Below, in pieces: positions 1 to 9,252 of a stretch of DNA of 64,000 bases (within the stretch, counting starts at the first letter, position 1; every line of letters starts with the position of its first letter). The stretch is from contig CP092781.1 of the NCBI GenBank assembly GCA_022493055.1, positions 2,294,001 to 2,358,000 of the forward strand. The letters run 5' to 3'. The DNA comes from Staphylococcus roterodami (GTDB lineage: Bacteria > Bacillota > Bacilli > Staphylococcales > Staphylococcaceae). The position numbers and the translations under genes were made by a program. The notes beneath the pieces are model-generated. The model did no database searches. It saw nothing but the letters and a program-made list of their open reading frames with translations, and was not told where the DNA came from.

Positions 1-2178
1 GAGAAATTACTAAGTAGCATGAAAACTGAAAGTGATAGGAAATACTTGTGGGAAAACTCAAAAGATTTAGATACGAAGTCTGCGGATATGACTCGTACAT
101 ATCGTAATATTGAGAAAATCGCAGAAGCGATGAAGCATCCTAAAACCACTTTAAAAAATGACGAAAATAAAAAGAAAGTGAAAGGTGCCCTTGAGTGGCT
201 GCATAAAAATGCCTATGGAAAAGAGCCAGATAAAAAAGTTGCTGATTTAAAAACTAATTTTTCAAAATCAGCCCCTCAAAAGAATACCAACTTAAATTGG
301 TGGGACTATGAAATTGGAACACCTAGATCATTAACAAATACCCTAATATTACTAAATGATCAATTTTCAAATGAAGAAAAGAAAAAATACACTGCCCCTA
401 TCAAAACTTTCGCCCCAGATAGTGACAAAATATTATCTTCAGTAGAAAAACCTGAACCTGCAAAAGGCGGAAATTTAGTAGACATTTCTAAGGTAAAACT
501 TTTAGAAAGTATTATCGAAGAAGATAAAGATATGATGAAAGATTCAATAGATGCATTTAATAAAGTCTTCACTTACGTTCAAAGTAATGCAACTGGTAAA
601 GAACGTAATGGATTTTATAAAGATGGCTCATATATCGATCATCAAGACGTTCCATACACTGGTGCTTATGGCGTTGTACTCTTAGAGGGGATTTCTCAAA
701 TGATGCCAATGATAAAAGAAACACCTTTTAATGATAAAACCCAAAATAATACAACCTTAAAGTCATGGATTGACGACGGATTTATGCCACTCATTTATAA
801 AGGTGAAATGATGGATTTATCACGAGGTAGAGCTATCAGTCGCGAAAATGAAACGAGTCACGCAGCGTCAGCGACTGTAATGAAATCATTGTTGAGATTG
901 AGTGATGCCATGGATGAGTCTACAAAAGCTAAATATAAACAAATTGTCAAAACTTCAGTTAAATCTGATTCAAGTTACGGCCAAAATGATACATTAAGCT
1001 CTTATTCAGATATAAGCAAAATGAAGTCTTTAATGGAAGACAGCACTATTTCTACTAACGGTTTAACACAACAACTTAAAATATATAATGACATGGATCG
1101 TGTCACCTATCATAACAAAGACTTAGACTTTGCATTTGGTTTAAGTATGACGTCGAAAAACGTCGCACCTTACGAAAGTATCAACGGAGAGAACTTAAAA
1201 GGTTGGCACACCGGTGCAGGCATGTCTTATTTATATAACAGCGATGTGAAACACTACCGTGATAACTTCTGGGCAACAGCCAATATGAAACAATTAGCAG
1301 GAACTACAACTATAGAAAATGAAGAACCTAAAGGTACGGATGTTAAAAAGTCGAGTAAAACTTTTGTAGGCGGAACAAAATTCGATGACCAACATGCTAG
1401 TATCGGAATGGATTTTGAAAATCAGGACAAAACTTTAACTGCCAAAAAATCATATTTCATATTAAACGATAAAATTGTCTTCTTAGGAACTGGCATTAAA
1501 AGTACTGATTCATCAAAGAATCCAGTTACAACGATTGAAAATCGCAAAGCGAATGGGTATACGTTATATACAGACGATAAAAAAACAACCGCTTCCGATA
1601 ATCAGGAAACCAATTCCGTCTTTTTAGAGTCAACCAATAAACCTAAAAACAATATAGGCTATCATTTTTTAAACGAATCTAAAATAACTGTAACAAAAGA
1701 AAGTCATACTGGTAAGTGGAGTGAAATAAATAAAAGCCAAAAGGATACACAAAAAACTGATGAGTATTATGAAGTAACTCAAAAGCATTCTGATAAAGAC
1801 GATAAATATGGATATGTGTTGTATCCAGGTATAACAAAAGATAATTTTAAATCCAAAGCAAGCCAAGTAACTATCGTTAAACAAGATGATGACTTCCACG
1901 TTGTTAAAGATAATGAATCGGTTTGGGCTGGTGTCAATTATAGTAATAGCACTCAAACTTTTGACATTAACAACACTAAAGTCGAAGTTAAAGCCAAAGG
2001 AATGTTTATTCTTAAAAAGAAAGATGATAACACTTATGAATGTAGCTTCTATAATCCCGAATCTACAAATTCCACTTCAGATATTGAATCTAAAATTTCA
2101 ATGACTGGATACTCTATTACAAACAAAAATACATCGACTACTAATGAATCCGGCGTACGCTTTGAATTAACTAAATAA
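1..2178 (+). CDS. hysA: Hyaluronate lyase, 3' part (5' end outside window)
   Basis: Secreted polysaccharide lyase (PL8) that cleaves hyaluronan by beta-elimination. The reading frame is open from base 1, so about 725 residues are present and the signal peptide and first ~80 residues of the usual ~805 lie outside. The motif NWWDYEIGTPR (about 295-330) is typical of the family's alpha-toroid. The likely catalytic residues are Asn (codon 472, in GGNLVDISK), His (codon 640, in DGSYIDHQDVPYTGAYG) and Tyr (codon 667); the nine-residue His-Tyr spacing matches pneumococcal hyaluronate lyase. The C-terminal part is the beta-sandwich region. The Met at 19 is internal, not the true start. A strong terminator follows. 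The identification is secure. Confidence 0.95.
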   Translation, partial: EKLLSSMKTESDRKYLWENSKDLDTKSADMTRTYRNIEKIAEAMKHPKTTLKNDENKKKVKGALEWLHKNAYGKEPDKKVADLKTNFSKSAPQKNTNLNWWDYEIGTPRSLTNTLILLNDQFSNEEKKKYTAPIKTFAPDSDKILSSVEKPEPAKGGNLVDISKVKLLESIIEEDKDMMKDSIDAFNKVFTYVQSNATGKERNGFYKDGSYIDHQDVPYTGAYGVVLLEGISQMMPMIKETPFNDKTQNNTTLKSWIDDGFMPLIYKGEMMDLSRGRAISRENETSHAASATVMKSLLRLSDAMDESTKAKYKQIVKTSVKSDSSYGQNDTLSSYSDISKMKSLMEDSTISTNGLTQQLKIYNDMDRVTYHNKDLDFAFGLSMTSKNVAPYESINGENLKGWHTGAGMSYLYNSDVKHYRDNFWATANMKQLAGTTTIENEEPKGTDVKKSSKTFVGGTKFDDQHASIGMDFENQDKTLTAKKSYFILNDKIVFLGTGIKSTDSSKNPVTTIENRKANGYTLYTDDKKTTASDNQETNSVFLESTNKPKNNIGYHFLNESKITVTKESHTGKWSEINKSQKDTQKTDEYYEVTQKHSDKDDKYGYVLYPGITKDNFKSKASQVTIVKQDDDFHVVKDNESVWAGVNYSNSTQTFDINNTKVEVKAKGMFILKKKDDNTYECSFYNPESTNSTSDIESKISMTGYSITNKNTSTTNESGVRFELTK

Positions 2179-2183
2179 GTAAG

Positions 2184-2225
2184 AAAAACTCGGCACTATA
2201 CCATTTTTATAGTGTCGAGTTTTTA
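2184..2225 (+). terminator. Rho-independent terminator after hysA
   Basis: The inverted repeat CTCGgCACTATA / TAGTGtCGAG has a short AT-rich loop and is bounded by A and T runs. It can work in both directions. Confidence 0.85.
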
Positions 2226-2353
2226 TAAATATATCTATCATTCACCTTGTAATCCACAGACCACATCATCTTTAATAAGTTCTCGCTTATTTAAAAATCG
2301 AATTTTCTAAGGCCATTCAGCAAATTTCTCCTCATTTAATTATTGCTTTATGT

Positions 2354-3283
2354 CTACTTATAATTATTCGCTATTTTTTTAATTATTTGTTTCATTTTAT
2401 TTCTAATTTCAGTTGGTTCTATAATTTCACACTTATCTCCAAAACTTAAAATTAGTCCATAGTAATATGAGTTGTCGATGAATGGAAAATCAACTACATA
2501 ATGTCGATTATTTTCTTGCCTAAAGCTTTCGTAATTACAGAAGTCTAGTAAACGTTCAACAATTGATTCGTGTACACGAAGTTTAATTGTCATTTTTAAT
2601 TTTTCAAAAATCCTATCTGTCGATAATAAAGGATCTTTGTATACTTTTTCAATAAATTTCCTATCAGAATCTTGGATATTCATAACTCGAGTTAATTTAA
2701 GTAATCTAAAATCATCTCTTAAATTACAATAAACATAACCATACCACTCTCCTGCTTTTAAAATAAGTTGATATGGCTCTACTTCTCTTTCTGTTATATT
2801 TCCTAAATGATTAATATATTTAACTTTTAATACCTGATTGTTTTGAATAGCTTTTTTAAATTTAATCACTTGGTCATCTATATTTCTAAATTCGTTCCAA
2901 TGATTAGAATCCATGTAAAATTGTGCTACTTGTGTATTTATTGTATTTAACTTTTCTTTCGGTATTAAACTTTTAATTTTCAGGTTAGTATTATAAAAAT
3001 CCATATTTTTTAATTTCTCCGGAAAATTATAGTTACTAATTAAAAGACTTGCCAATTCATTTTCTGTAAATGTATTTTTGTCTATTTTAAAATTTTCCAT
3101 AATTTCAAAACCGCCACCAACACCAGGAATAGAATAAACAGGTATTCCTGCTAAATTAATTGCTTCTACATCTCTATAAATTGTACGTTTCGATACTTCC
3201 ATTAATTCAGACAATTCATTAGCACTTACACGCTTTCTCTCATTTAATAACAATATAATACTAATTAGCCGACTAATTTTCAT
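2354..3283 (-). CDS. HTH_11/WYL-domain transcriptional regulator (YafY/DeoR-like)
   Basis: A 309-residue regulator. Residues 1-60 form a winged-helix domain (KRVSANELSELMEVSKRTIYRDVEAI) typical of HTH_11. Residues about 140-220 form a WYL domain containing EVEPYQLILKAGEWYGYVYC, followed by a C-terminal extension. WYL domains are ligand or nucleic-acid sensing modules, and this layout is common in regulators of adjacent, divergently transcribed genes. It is read away from the DJ-1-like gene at 3375 across a 91-bp shared promoter region, so that gene is the likely target (inference). The effector is unknown. Confidence 0.85.
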   Translation of the reverse strand: MKISRLISIILLLNERKRVSANELSELMEVSKRTIYRDVEAINLAGIPVYSIPGVGGGFEIMENFKIDKNTFTENELASLLISNYNFPEKLKNMDFYNTNLKIKSLIPKEKLNTINTQVAQFYMDSNHWNEFRNIDDQVIKFKKAIQNNQVLKVKYINHLGNITEREVEPYQLILKAGEWYGYVYCNLRDDFRLLKLTRVMNIQDSDRKFIEKVYKDPLLSTDRIFEKLKMTIKLRVHESIVERLLDFCNYESFRQENNRHYVVDFPFIDNSYYYGLILSFGDKCEIIEPTEIRNKMKQIIKKIANNYK

Positions 3284-3337
3284 CTAAATTCCACCTGCCT
3301 TTTAATTGTTGCCATACAGTTGGTCACTTTTATCTCT

Positions 3338-3343
3338 TATAAT
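3338..3343 (+). promoter_or_regulatory. -10 element of the DJ-1-like gene
   Basis: A consensus TATAAT lies 31 bp before the ATG at 3375, with AGGAGG immediately upstream of the start. No well-spaced -35 box is seen, so an activator could be needed. It lies in the divergent promoter shared with the WYL regulator. Confidence 0.5.
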
Positions 3344-3374
3344 GATATCAAATTCAACTACAGGAGGATAATTT

Positions 3375-4004
3375 ATGAAGAATGTTTATTTTTATATTAT
3401 AGATGGTTTGGCAGACTGGGAAATAAGTAATATTTTAGCCGAGTTAAACTCAAAAAGATTTTTTAAAAAGGATGCTCACACTATCAACATAGAAATGGTA
3501 AGTAACTCAAAATCACCTATTACTACAATGGGAGGTATCAATATTAATCCCGAATCTTTAATTGAAGAAATTAGTATTTCTAAAGATACTTTTCTAATAT
3601 TACCTGGATCAGACACATGGAATGATTCAAAGCATTTACCTGTAATAAAAATTGCTAAAGAAATTTTATCAAATGGTGGCCATGTTGGTGCTATATGTGG
3701 AGCAACAATTCCACTAGCTGATATTGGTGTATTAAACGAGTATTATCATACAAGTAATGATTTATTATATTTAGAAAGTTTTTCTCCAAATTACCATGGA
3801 CAAAAATTATATATCGATCAACCATCTGTATCTCATAAAAATTTAATCACTGCAAGTTCAACAGGGACATTAATGTGGACAAAAGATATATTGCAAAAAC
3901 TAGACGTATTTAAAAATTCTACTTTAGATGCATGGTTTAACTATTTTAGCACTGGTAATTCAAAGTATTATTTTGAATTACTACAAACATTAAATAAAGA
4001 ATAG
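3375..4004 (+). CDS. DJ-1/PfpI family protein
   Basis: A 209-residue glutamine-amidotransferase-like protein. The N-terminal strand ends in IIDGLADWE, where the Glu corresponds to the conserved DJ-1 glutamate. The nucleophile elbow is GGHVGAICGAT near residue 110, with the Cys as nucleophile. This architecture occurs in YdeA/YoaZ-like proteins and some stress chaperones or glyoxalases; the substrate cannot be read from sequence. AGGAGG precedes the ATG. It is divergent from the WYL regulator at 2354-3283, which probably controls it (inference). Confidence 0.85.
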   Translation: MKNVYFYIIDGLADWEISNILAELNSKRFFKKDAHTINIEMVSNSKSPITTMGGININPESLIEEISISKDTFLILPGSDTWNDSKHLPVIKIAKEILSNGGHVGAICGATIPLADIGVLNEYYHTSNDLLYLESFSPNYHGQKLYIDQPSVSHKNLITASSTGTLMWTKDILQKLDVFKNSTLDAWFNYFSTGNSKYYFELLQTLNKE

Positions 4005-4198
4005 TACTTGTAATTTAAGAACCTAGCAACAATATGCTTTACTATAAACTTTTATCTCAAAATCCCCTCATAATAACACTCCTAAAAACTATTACTAAGA
4101 TTTTAAAATATAAAAAATGCAAAAAGTATGTTTTAAACTTTATGAAACGTGTTATACAAATAGTGTAATATCATACAACTTAAAAAGGAGATTGAGAT

Positions 4199-4624
4199 AT
4201 GAAACTAAAATCATTTGTTACTGCCACTTTAGCATTGGGATTATTATCAACGGTCGGAGCTGCATTACCTAGTCACGAAGCATCTGCAGATAGTAATAAC
4301 GGCTATAAAGAAATGACAATGGATGGTTATCACACTGTTCCTTACACAATTTCAGTAGATGGTATTACTGCATTACATCGAACTTACTTTATCTTTCCAG
4401 AAAATAAAAAAGTACTTTATCAAGAAATTGACAGTAAAGTAAAAAATGAATTAGCTTCTCAACGTGGTGTTACAACAGAAAAAATTAATAATGCACAAAC
4501 AGCAACTTATACGCTTACTTTAAACGATGGTAATAAAAAAGTAGTGAATCTAAAGAAAAATGACGACGCTAAAAATTCAATTGATCCAAGTACAATCAAA
4601 CAGATACAAATTGTAGTTAAATAA
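4199..4624 (+). CDS. eapH1: Secreted single-MAP-domain protein, Eap homologue
   Basis: A 141-residue secreted protein. Residues 1-30 are a Sec signal peptide (KLKSF, hydrophobic core, cleavage near the ASA-D at residue ~31). The rest is one MAP/EAP domain, recognisable by VPYTISVDGITALHRTYF, then RGVTTEKINNAQTATYTLTL and a terminal STIKQIQIVVK. Eap repeats start with the same VPYTI-VDG motif. Known Eap homologues (EapH1, EapH2) inhibit neutrophil serine proteases; the position beside hysA and upstream of the acetoin genes fits EapH1. AAAAGGAG precedes the ATG and a terminator follows. The MAP assignment is firm; EapH1 rather than EapH2 rests on locus memory. Confidence 0.87.
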   Translation: MKLKSFVTATLALGLLSTVGAALPSHEASADSNNGYKEMTMDGYHTVPYTISVDGITALHRTYFIFPENKKVLYQEIDSKVKNELASQRGVTTEKINNAQTATYTLTLNDGNKKVVNLKKNDDAKNSIDPSTIKQIQIVVK

Positions 4625-4651
4625 TAATTCGAACATGAAAATTGTTATATA

Positions 4652-4686
4652 GGGCAAGCGCTGAAAAATTGGCGTTTGTCTTTTTA
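4652..4686 (+). terminator. Terminator after eapH1
   Basis: The stem GGCAAGCGC / GCGTTTGTC (with G-U pairs) is followed by TTTTT, 28 bp after the eapH1 stop. Confidence 0.75.
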
Positions 4687-4820
4687 GTTATTGAACTTGT
4701 AAATTATTGTTGTTTGCTTCTCCAGACAATAGATTGGCCTATACTAAAGTAAATTCTATATGAGTGTCTACCACAATTTATAATCTAAAATAACAGCAAA
4801 TCTCAAATATCTGGAACCTA

Positions 4821-4862
4821 AATAAATCCCCTCACTACTGCTAATAGTGAAGGGATTTATTT
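4821..4862. terminator. Bidirectional terminator between eapH1 and alsD
   Basis: The near-perfect inverted repeat AATAAATCCCcTCACTA / TAGTGAaGGGATTTATT lies 130 bp beyond the alsD stop and probably ends the alsS-alsD message. Confidence 0.8.
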
Positions 4863-4993
4863 TATTATTTAAACGTGATCATAAATATATTTGTTCTATT
4901 GTAGTCATGATTAATCATATTAACAAACTATCATTTCTAAATCGCGCATTATGAAGTCAATTTTCATAAATCGTCATTATATTTCTGCATTCA

Positions 4994-5698
4994 TTATTCA
5001 GCTTCTCTAATTTCATCTGAAACATCTTTATAGTCAATATTTGCATTAGTGAAATCTTCATCATGAATTGGAAAATGCTGTTCAAATGTTTCAATATTTT
5101 GGATTTCTACTTTAACATCTTCTACTTCAAAATCTAAGACATGTCCACCAAAGTTACGATCATCATTCGCAAAGTGTACATGGAATCCTGCTGATCCGAT
5201 ACCATGGAATAATTCTGGTGTAAAGAAACCAACGACTGAACCTTTGACATACGTTTCAGTTTGTTCAGGTTGTCTTCTAGCTGAATCGATTAAACGTGTA
5301 TAAGGTGGTTCTTGAGCCGGCATCATACGTACATGCATTTTTTTAAATAAGCCTGAAATTTTTACTGCTGAAAATAAATTTTCACTCAGCATTTTCTCCT
5401 TAATTTCTGCAAAAACTGCTTCAGAAGATTTATCTTTCGTTTCATAGCTCGTATCTGCTACGAATTTAGTTACAGTTGCATATGGTGTTAACTCGTCACC
5501 TTTTAATTCTACAAATTCTTTATGTTCATTTGCATGGTAAGCTTTTCCATCTAAAAAGATTACCTCACCGTTTGAACCTGTTAGTGTAGCGATACCTAGG
5601 TCACCATGTTGTAATAATTCATTTATTGATGCAGTTCCTTTTAATAATCCTGCCATTAATGTGCCTAATGTACCATGTTGGTATAAAACATTAGTCAT
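4994..5698 (-). CDS. budA/alsD: Alpha-acetolactate decarboxylase
   Basis: Converts acetolactate to acetoin, the second step of the acid-consuming pyruvate-to-acetoin route. It has 234 residues starting at MTNVLYQHGTLG. An in-frame GTG 12 bp upstream overlaps the ribosome-binding GGAG, so the ATG at 5698 is preferred. Metal-binding histidines are visible in GFHVHFANDDRNFGGHVLDF near residues 170-190, and an ARRQPEQ segment lies just before. It follows alsS by 36 bp in one operon, so the two enzymes act in sequence. S. aureus alsSD responds to acetate and overflow metabolism through CidR (known, not visible here). Confidence 0.96.
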   Translation of the reverse strand: MTNVLYQHGTLGTLMAGLLKGTASINELLQHGDLGIATLTGSNGEVIFLDGKAYHANEHKEFVELKGDELTPYATVTKFVADTSYETKDKSSEAVFAEIKEKMLSENLFSAVKISGLFKKMHVRMMPAQEPPYTRLIDSARRQPEQTETYVKGSVVGFFTPELFHGIGSAGFHVHFANDDRNFGGHVLDFEVEDVKVEIQNIETFEQHFPIHDEDFTNANIDYKDVSDEIREAE

Positions 5699-5734
5699 AA
5701 AATCTCCCACTCCTCTTTAACATTTATCTTTATT

Positions 5735-7399
5735 TTAGTTAAATACGTCAGGTAACATATTTGTTGAAAGTTTGATATTATCTTTGTAATTTACAGGTAT
5801 ATCAATTAATACTGGACCATTTGTTTCATAGCCCTCTTTAATTGCCGCTTCTAATTCTTCTTGATTAGTAACTCGTAAACCTTTTGCGCCAAATGATTCA
5901 GCATATTTTACAAAATCTACAGGACCGAAGTCTACACCTGATGAACGTTTATATTTCATTTCTTCTTGGAATTCAACCATATTATATTTTCCATCATTCC
6001 AAATAAGTTGGATAATGTTTAGATTTTTACGTACGGCCGTTTCTAAATCTTGTGATGAAAATAAAAAGCCACCATCGCCAGCAACTGACACAACTTGCGT
6101 ATTAGGGCGCACAAGTGCAGCTGAAATTGCCCACGGTAATGCTACACCAAGCGTTTGCATACCGTTACTAAATAATAAATGTCTTGGATTATAACTTCTG
6201 AAATTACGTGCCATCCAAATATAGTGACTTCCAACATCAACTGTCACAGTAGTATCATCAGTTAATACCTTTTGCATAGATTCAATAATTTCCACTGGAT
6301 GTAGAATTCCTTCTTCATGCGTCGCTTTGATACCTGTTTCTTCATCAATATGTGTTCTTAATTGTTCTAATTCGTCTAAATGTTGTTGATTTATAAATGG
6401 CTCATCCACTTTTTCAGAAATCATTTCAATCGTTTTAGCAATATTACCAATCAACTCTTTTTTCGGTTGCATATAATTAGTAATTTCAGCTTGAACTTCG
6501 TCAATATTGATAATTTGTGTTTCTAATTCTTTATTCCAGTTACTAGCTTCGTATTCAATTGGATCATAACCGATTGTAACAACTAAATCACTTTTACGTA
6601 ATAATTCATCACCAACTTGATTGCGGAATAAGCCCACACGACCGAAGAAATGATTTTCTAATTCACGACTAATTACACCTGCACCTTGGAATGTTTCTAC
6701 AACTGGTAAATTCGTACGCTCTACTAGCTTGCGAATGGCATTCGTCTCGTCAGCACTAGAACTTCTCATACCAGCTAATAAAACAGGAAATGATGCATTT
6801 TTAATCGCTTCAATGACATCATTAATATCTTGTTCACTCGGTACTCCTAAATTTGGTTTTTGGCAAAGTGATATCGCTTTAGATTCAACTGGTGAAGAAA
6901 TCACGTCTTGTGGAATACTAATAAAACTTGCGCCATTTTTTCCTGAAGTAGCAATACGAATTGCATTTGTCATAACTTCTGATAATGATTCAGGATCTTG
7001 TACTTCTTCACTGTATTTTGATGAGTATTTTAATAGCGCAGCATTATCAATACTTTGATGCGTTAATCGTAATAAATCATTACGTTTCACTTGGCCACCT
7101 AACGCTAATACAGGATCCCCTTCAGATGTAGCTGTTAATAGTCCAGTCGTTAAATTACTTACACCAGGGCCACTTGTAACAAGTACTACACCCGGTTTGC
7201 CTGTTAATCTTCCAATACCTTGCGCCATCATTGCGGCATTTTGTTCATGACGAGTGACAATAAGTTCAGGACCATCATCAATTAAAGCATTAAATAGATA
7301 GTCTATCTTTGCACCCGGAATACCAAAAACATATTCTACCCCATTATTTTTCAAAGTATCAATAACCATATCGGCTGCAGTGTACTTTTTATCAGTCAT
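5735..7399 (-). CDS. alsS/budB: Acetolactate synthase, catabolic
   Basis: A thiamine-diphosphate enzyme that condenses two pyruvates into acetolactate. It has 554 residues with N-terminal TPP-binding (catalytic Glu in [14 protein letters not shown], near residue 50), central and C-terminal domains. The TPP/Mg motif is [17 protein letters not shown], ending in the WNDGKYN segment about 30 residues later. There is no regulatory small subunit, and the FAD-binding residues of anabolic IlvB enzymes are not obvious, which fits the catabolic form. It is first in the alsS-alsD operon. Confidence 0.96.
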   Translation of the reverse strand: MTDKKYTAADMVIDTLKNNGVEYVFGIPGAKIDYLFNALIDDGPELIVTRHEQNAAMMAQGIGRLTGKPGVVLVTSGPGVSNLTTGLLTATSEGDPVLALGGQVKRNDLLRLTHQSIDNAALLKYSSKYSEEVQDPESLSEVMTNAIRIATSGKNGASFISIPQDVISSPVESKAISLCQKPNLGVPSEQDINDVIEAIKNASFPVLLAGMRSSSADETNAIRKLVERTNLPVVETFQGAGVISRELENHFFGRVGLFRNQVGDELLRKSDLVVTIGYDPIEYEASNWNKELETQIINIDEVQAEITNYMQPKKELIGNIAKTIEMISEKVDEPFINQQHLDELEQLRTHIDEETGIKATHEEGILHPVEIIESMQKVLTDDTTVTVDVGSHYIWMARNFRSYNPRHLLFSNGMQTLGVALPWAISAALVRPNTQVVSVAGDGGFLFSSQDLETAVRKNLNIIQLIWNDGKYNMVEFQEEMKYKRSSGVDFGPVDFVKYAESFGAKGLRVTNQEELEAAIKEGYETNGPVLIDIPVNYKDNIKLSTNMLPDVFN

Positions 7400-7438
7400 T
7401 TATATTCATTTCCCTTCAAATGTGATGTGTAGATGTGT

Positions 7439-7450
7439 ATTACATGTAAT
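7439..7450. promoter_or_regulatory. Palindrome upstream of alsS
   Basis: ATTACATGTAAT is a perfect 12-bp palindrome 40 bp upstream of alsS. Related TTACATGTA and TTTGTAATAC sequences recur at about 7510-7540. It could be an operator for the alsSD regulator (CidR is a LysR type with dyad sites), but the assignment is inference. Confidence 0.4.
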
Positions 7451-7788
7451 TACATTGTGATTTGTAATCTAATGATAGTTACGCAAAATTAATGATGTTT
7501 ATCAAAATTTTACATGTACGATTAGATTTGTAATACATAAAAATTGCCTTCATTACATTATATAACCTTTGTTAGATGAATAAAAATCGTTATTTGTAAT
7601 ACTAAGTATTCCAAAAATGCATAAGTAGATTTTGTGCGTTGTGATTATGAGGGATGTTGGATTGATTGATGAGGAGGATTGTTACAATGTCTTTGAGTTT
7701 GGTATTTAGTCAATGACGATTTGAAATTGTCGTTTTATGGCGGGCTGAAAATGCTGTTTTATGACGGTTTCAAAATGGTGTTTCGATT

Positions 7789-7824
7789 AAAAAGCCACAG
7801 CAAGACTTAGATCTAACTGTGACT
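7789..7824 (-). terminator. Terminator of the small membrane-protein gene
   Basis: On the minus strand AGTCACAG pairs with CTGTGGCT and is followed by TTTTTAATC, 20 bp after the 7844-8026 stop. Confidence 0.7.
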
Positions 7825-7843
7825 TATACATTTCATACTTATA

Positions 7844-8026
7844 TTAGCGATTATTTTTATAGTTATAAATGATAGATGCAGTTCCTAAACAAATTAAGAA
7901 GATAATCATTAAGTATATAGAAAAGTTATCTGTTTTAATATAAAACCTAAAAAGTAGAAACACCAGCATCGCAACAATAAAATAAACAGGAATAAAAGCT
8001 TTCTTCCAAAATATAGAATCTTTCAA
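7844..8026 (-). CDS. Small membrane protein, unknown
   Basis: A 60-residue protein with two predicted membrane segments (about residues 10-28 and 35-53) and a basic NYKNNR tail. It starts with TTG behind a good AAGGAG at eight-base spacing and has its own terminator, which supports a real gene. No family is recognised. It lies just outside the outer copy of the rpsI-derived repeat, so it is probably part of the resident chromosome rather than the island. Confidence 0.6.
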   Translation of the reverse strand: MKDSIFWKKAFIPVYFIVAMLVFLLFRFYIKTDNFSIYLMIIFLICLGTASIIYNYKNNR

Positions 8027-8245
8027 TTAGGTCACTCCTTATTTTGATAATACTCTTTAATTAAGGCTCTTGAGTTATCGTCTACCCTCCGCAAGCTAAA
8101 TGACAATTTAATAATGTAAACTTTTGATTGTGTAAGCATGTACAAATTATACGTGTAAATCAATAATTCATAGTTGAATTTATTCTATTCCTGAGACATT
8201 AAATAAAGGAAAGTTCATTTATACTACATACATTTCATATTCCCC

Positions 8246-8503
8246 ACACAAACGCAAAAAAACACCTCGACATAACATCGAAGTGTTTTGTATATATCGT
8301 CCGACAATTAACGTTTTGAGAATTGAGGTGAACGACGAGCTGCTTTAAGACCTGGTTTTTTACGTTCAAAAAATTTTAGGATTTCGTACAGTTGTATAGA
8401 CTGTCGTACACATTGACATTAAAGTTTTTCTAATTTTTTCGATTGCATAGAATTGCATCAAATATCACCTAGGAGTAACTAAATAAACTGCTGGCCAGTG
8501 GTA
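8246..8503. repeat. Island-flanking direct repeat, outer copy (with exact rpsI 3' end)
   Basis: A ~258-bp segment repeated at 14858-15126. In order it contains a terminator hairpin (8257-8290), TATATATCGTCCG, the exact last 60 bp of rpsI (8308-8367), an imperfect dyad around GTACAGTTGTATAGACTGTCGTAC, and the shared AGGAGTAACTAAAT segment. Read on the minus strand it is 'rpsI end, stop, terminator', the usual structure of an element that restores the gene it integrates into. Confidence 0.85.
8308..8367 (-). other. att-like duplicate of rpsI 3' end (outer)
   Basis: Sixty bases identical to 15983-16042, the last 19 codons plus stop of rpsI. This is taken as the distal attachment site of an element inserted at rpsI. 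Macrococcus mecD resistance islands are known to use the rpsI 3' end, so the site has precedent. Confidence 0.8.
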
Positions 8504-8530
8504 CTTAATTACAATGTTATTTTCAAAAAT

Positions 8531-9252
8531 TTAATTAAGTATTTTTACTTTCTCAATAGTACTGTAAAGTAATTTCCCCGCATTATTTTTTCTATAAAAT
8601 TCGTTTTGATCAACATCTATATCACTGAATTCAGGATCATCATTATCATAATTTAGGTTAGTCTCAATCTCTACTGCTTTAATAATTAGCCTCAAAAAAT
8701 TAAGTTTTTCAATAGTTTGTATCGCACTAAAATAATCATTGTTATTTCCAATTTCTTTTCTAAGTCTTGTAGTAGTAACAATTTTTGAATTGATACTGTA
8801 TATTTTTTGAAATTAATAATATCTTTATCATATAAGTTATTAAGTGCATCAACTACAATCAAATAATCCATATCTAAATCTTCATTGTTTTCGATGATAT
8901 AATTCAACAAATAACCTAATAACATGTTTGCATATGTAGATTTAGACAGTAAAATTTTTGATAAAGTATCCGAGATAAACATAGCTTTCTTTTCATTATT
9001 TACATATTTCTTTAACTTTTTTAATTTTTCTTCTGATGGTATTTCTTCCGGGTTAAATCCTTGCAAAAAATACATAAACTTTTTTTGAGCGGCTATTTTA
9101 CTCATGTTATTTAAAACTCTAAGTACATTAGATCCATCTTGTGCTAATTCAAAGAAAGGATTTTCAACTATTCCTTTCTTTACATCCAACATATTTTCTA
9201 TATGGAATTGAACTTCATTTAGTTTATCGAACATATATACACCTACATTCAT
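8531..9252 (-). pseudogene. ABC-3C middle-component-like protein, frameshifted
   Basis: Third gene of the ABC-3C-like set. The uninterrupted frame from 9252 gives 186 residues ending at 8692. Its last ~40 residues are low-complexity, while the next frame continues as plausible protein (KIYSINSKIVTTTRLRKEIG, then NNNDYFSAIQTIEKLNFLRL and on to KVKILN) and stops at 8531. Adding one base to the six-T run at 8803-8808 joins the frames into about 240 residues. The start overlaps the ATPase stop as ATGA; an internal ATG at 9234 with AGGTG is an alternative. Small helical proteins in this position are 'middle components' in ABC-3C systems. The break may be a true inactivation, phase variation, or a sequencing error. 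Confidence 0.65.

Larger units (their letters stand above)
4625..4993. other. Intergenic region eapH1-alsD
   Basis: Between the convergent genes eapH1 and alsD I see only the two terminators listed here (4652-4686 and 4821-4862). The rest is AT-rich with no convincing ORF. Confidence 0.6.
7400..7843. other. Intergenic region upstream of alsS with imperfect tandem repeats
   Basis: This stretch holds the alsS promoter side (7400-7560), then a GC-richer plus-strand segment at 7640-7785. That segment has GAGGAGGA at 7671-7678 followed at 7687 by a nine-codon ORF (MSLSLVFSQ). After it come three imperfect ~25-bp units sharing a TTGAAA-like core and GTTTTATG (about 7715-7785). The first unit can form a GACGATTT/AAATTGTC hairpin. 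I do not recognise the element. Confidence 0.4.

Noticed and set aside
360..2104. Short frames on both strands inside hysA
   Set aside because: All overlap the well-supported hyaluronate lyase reading frame and lack start signals.
8260..8370. A second rpsI gene
   Set aside because: Only the last 19 codons are present, followed by unrelated sequence; it is an attachment-site duplication, not a gene.
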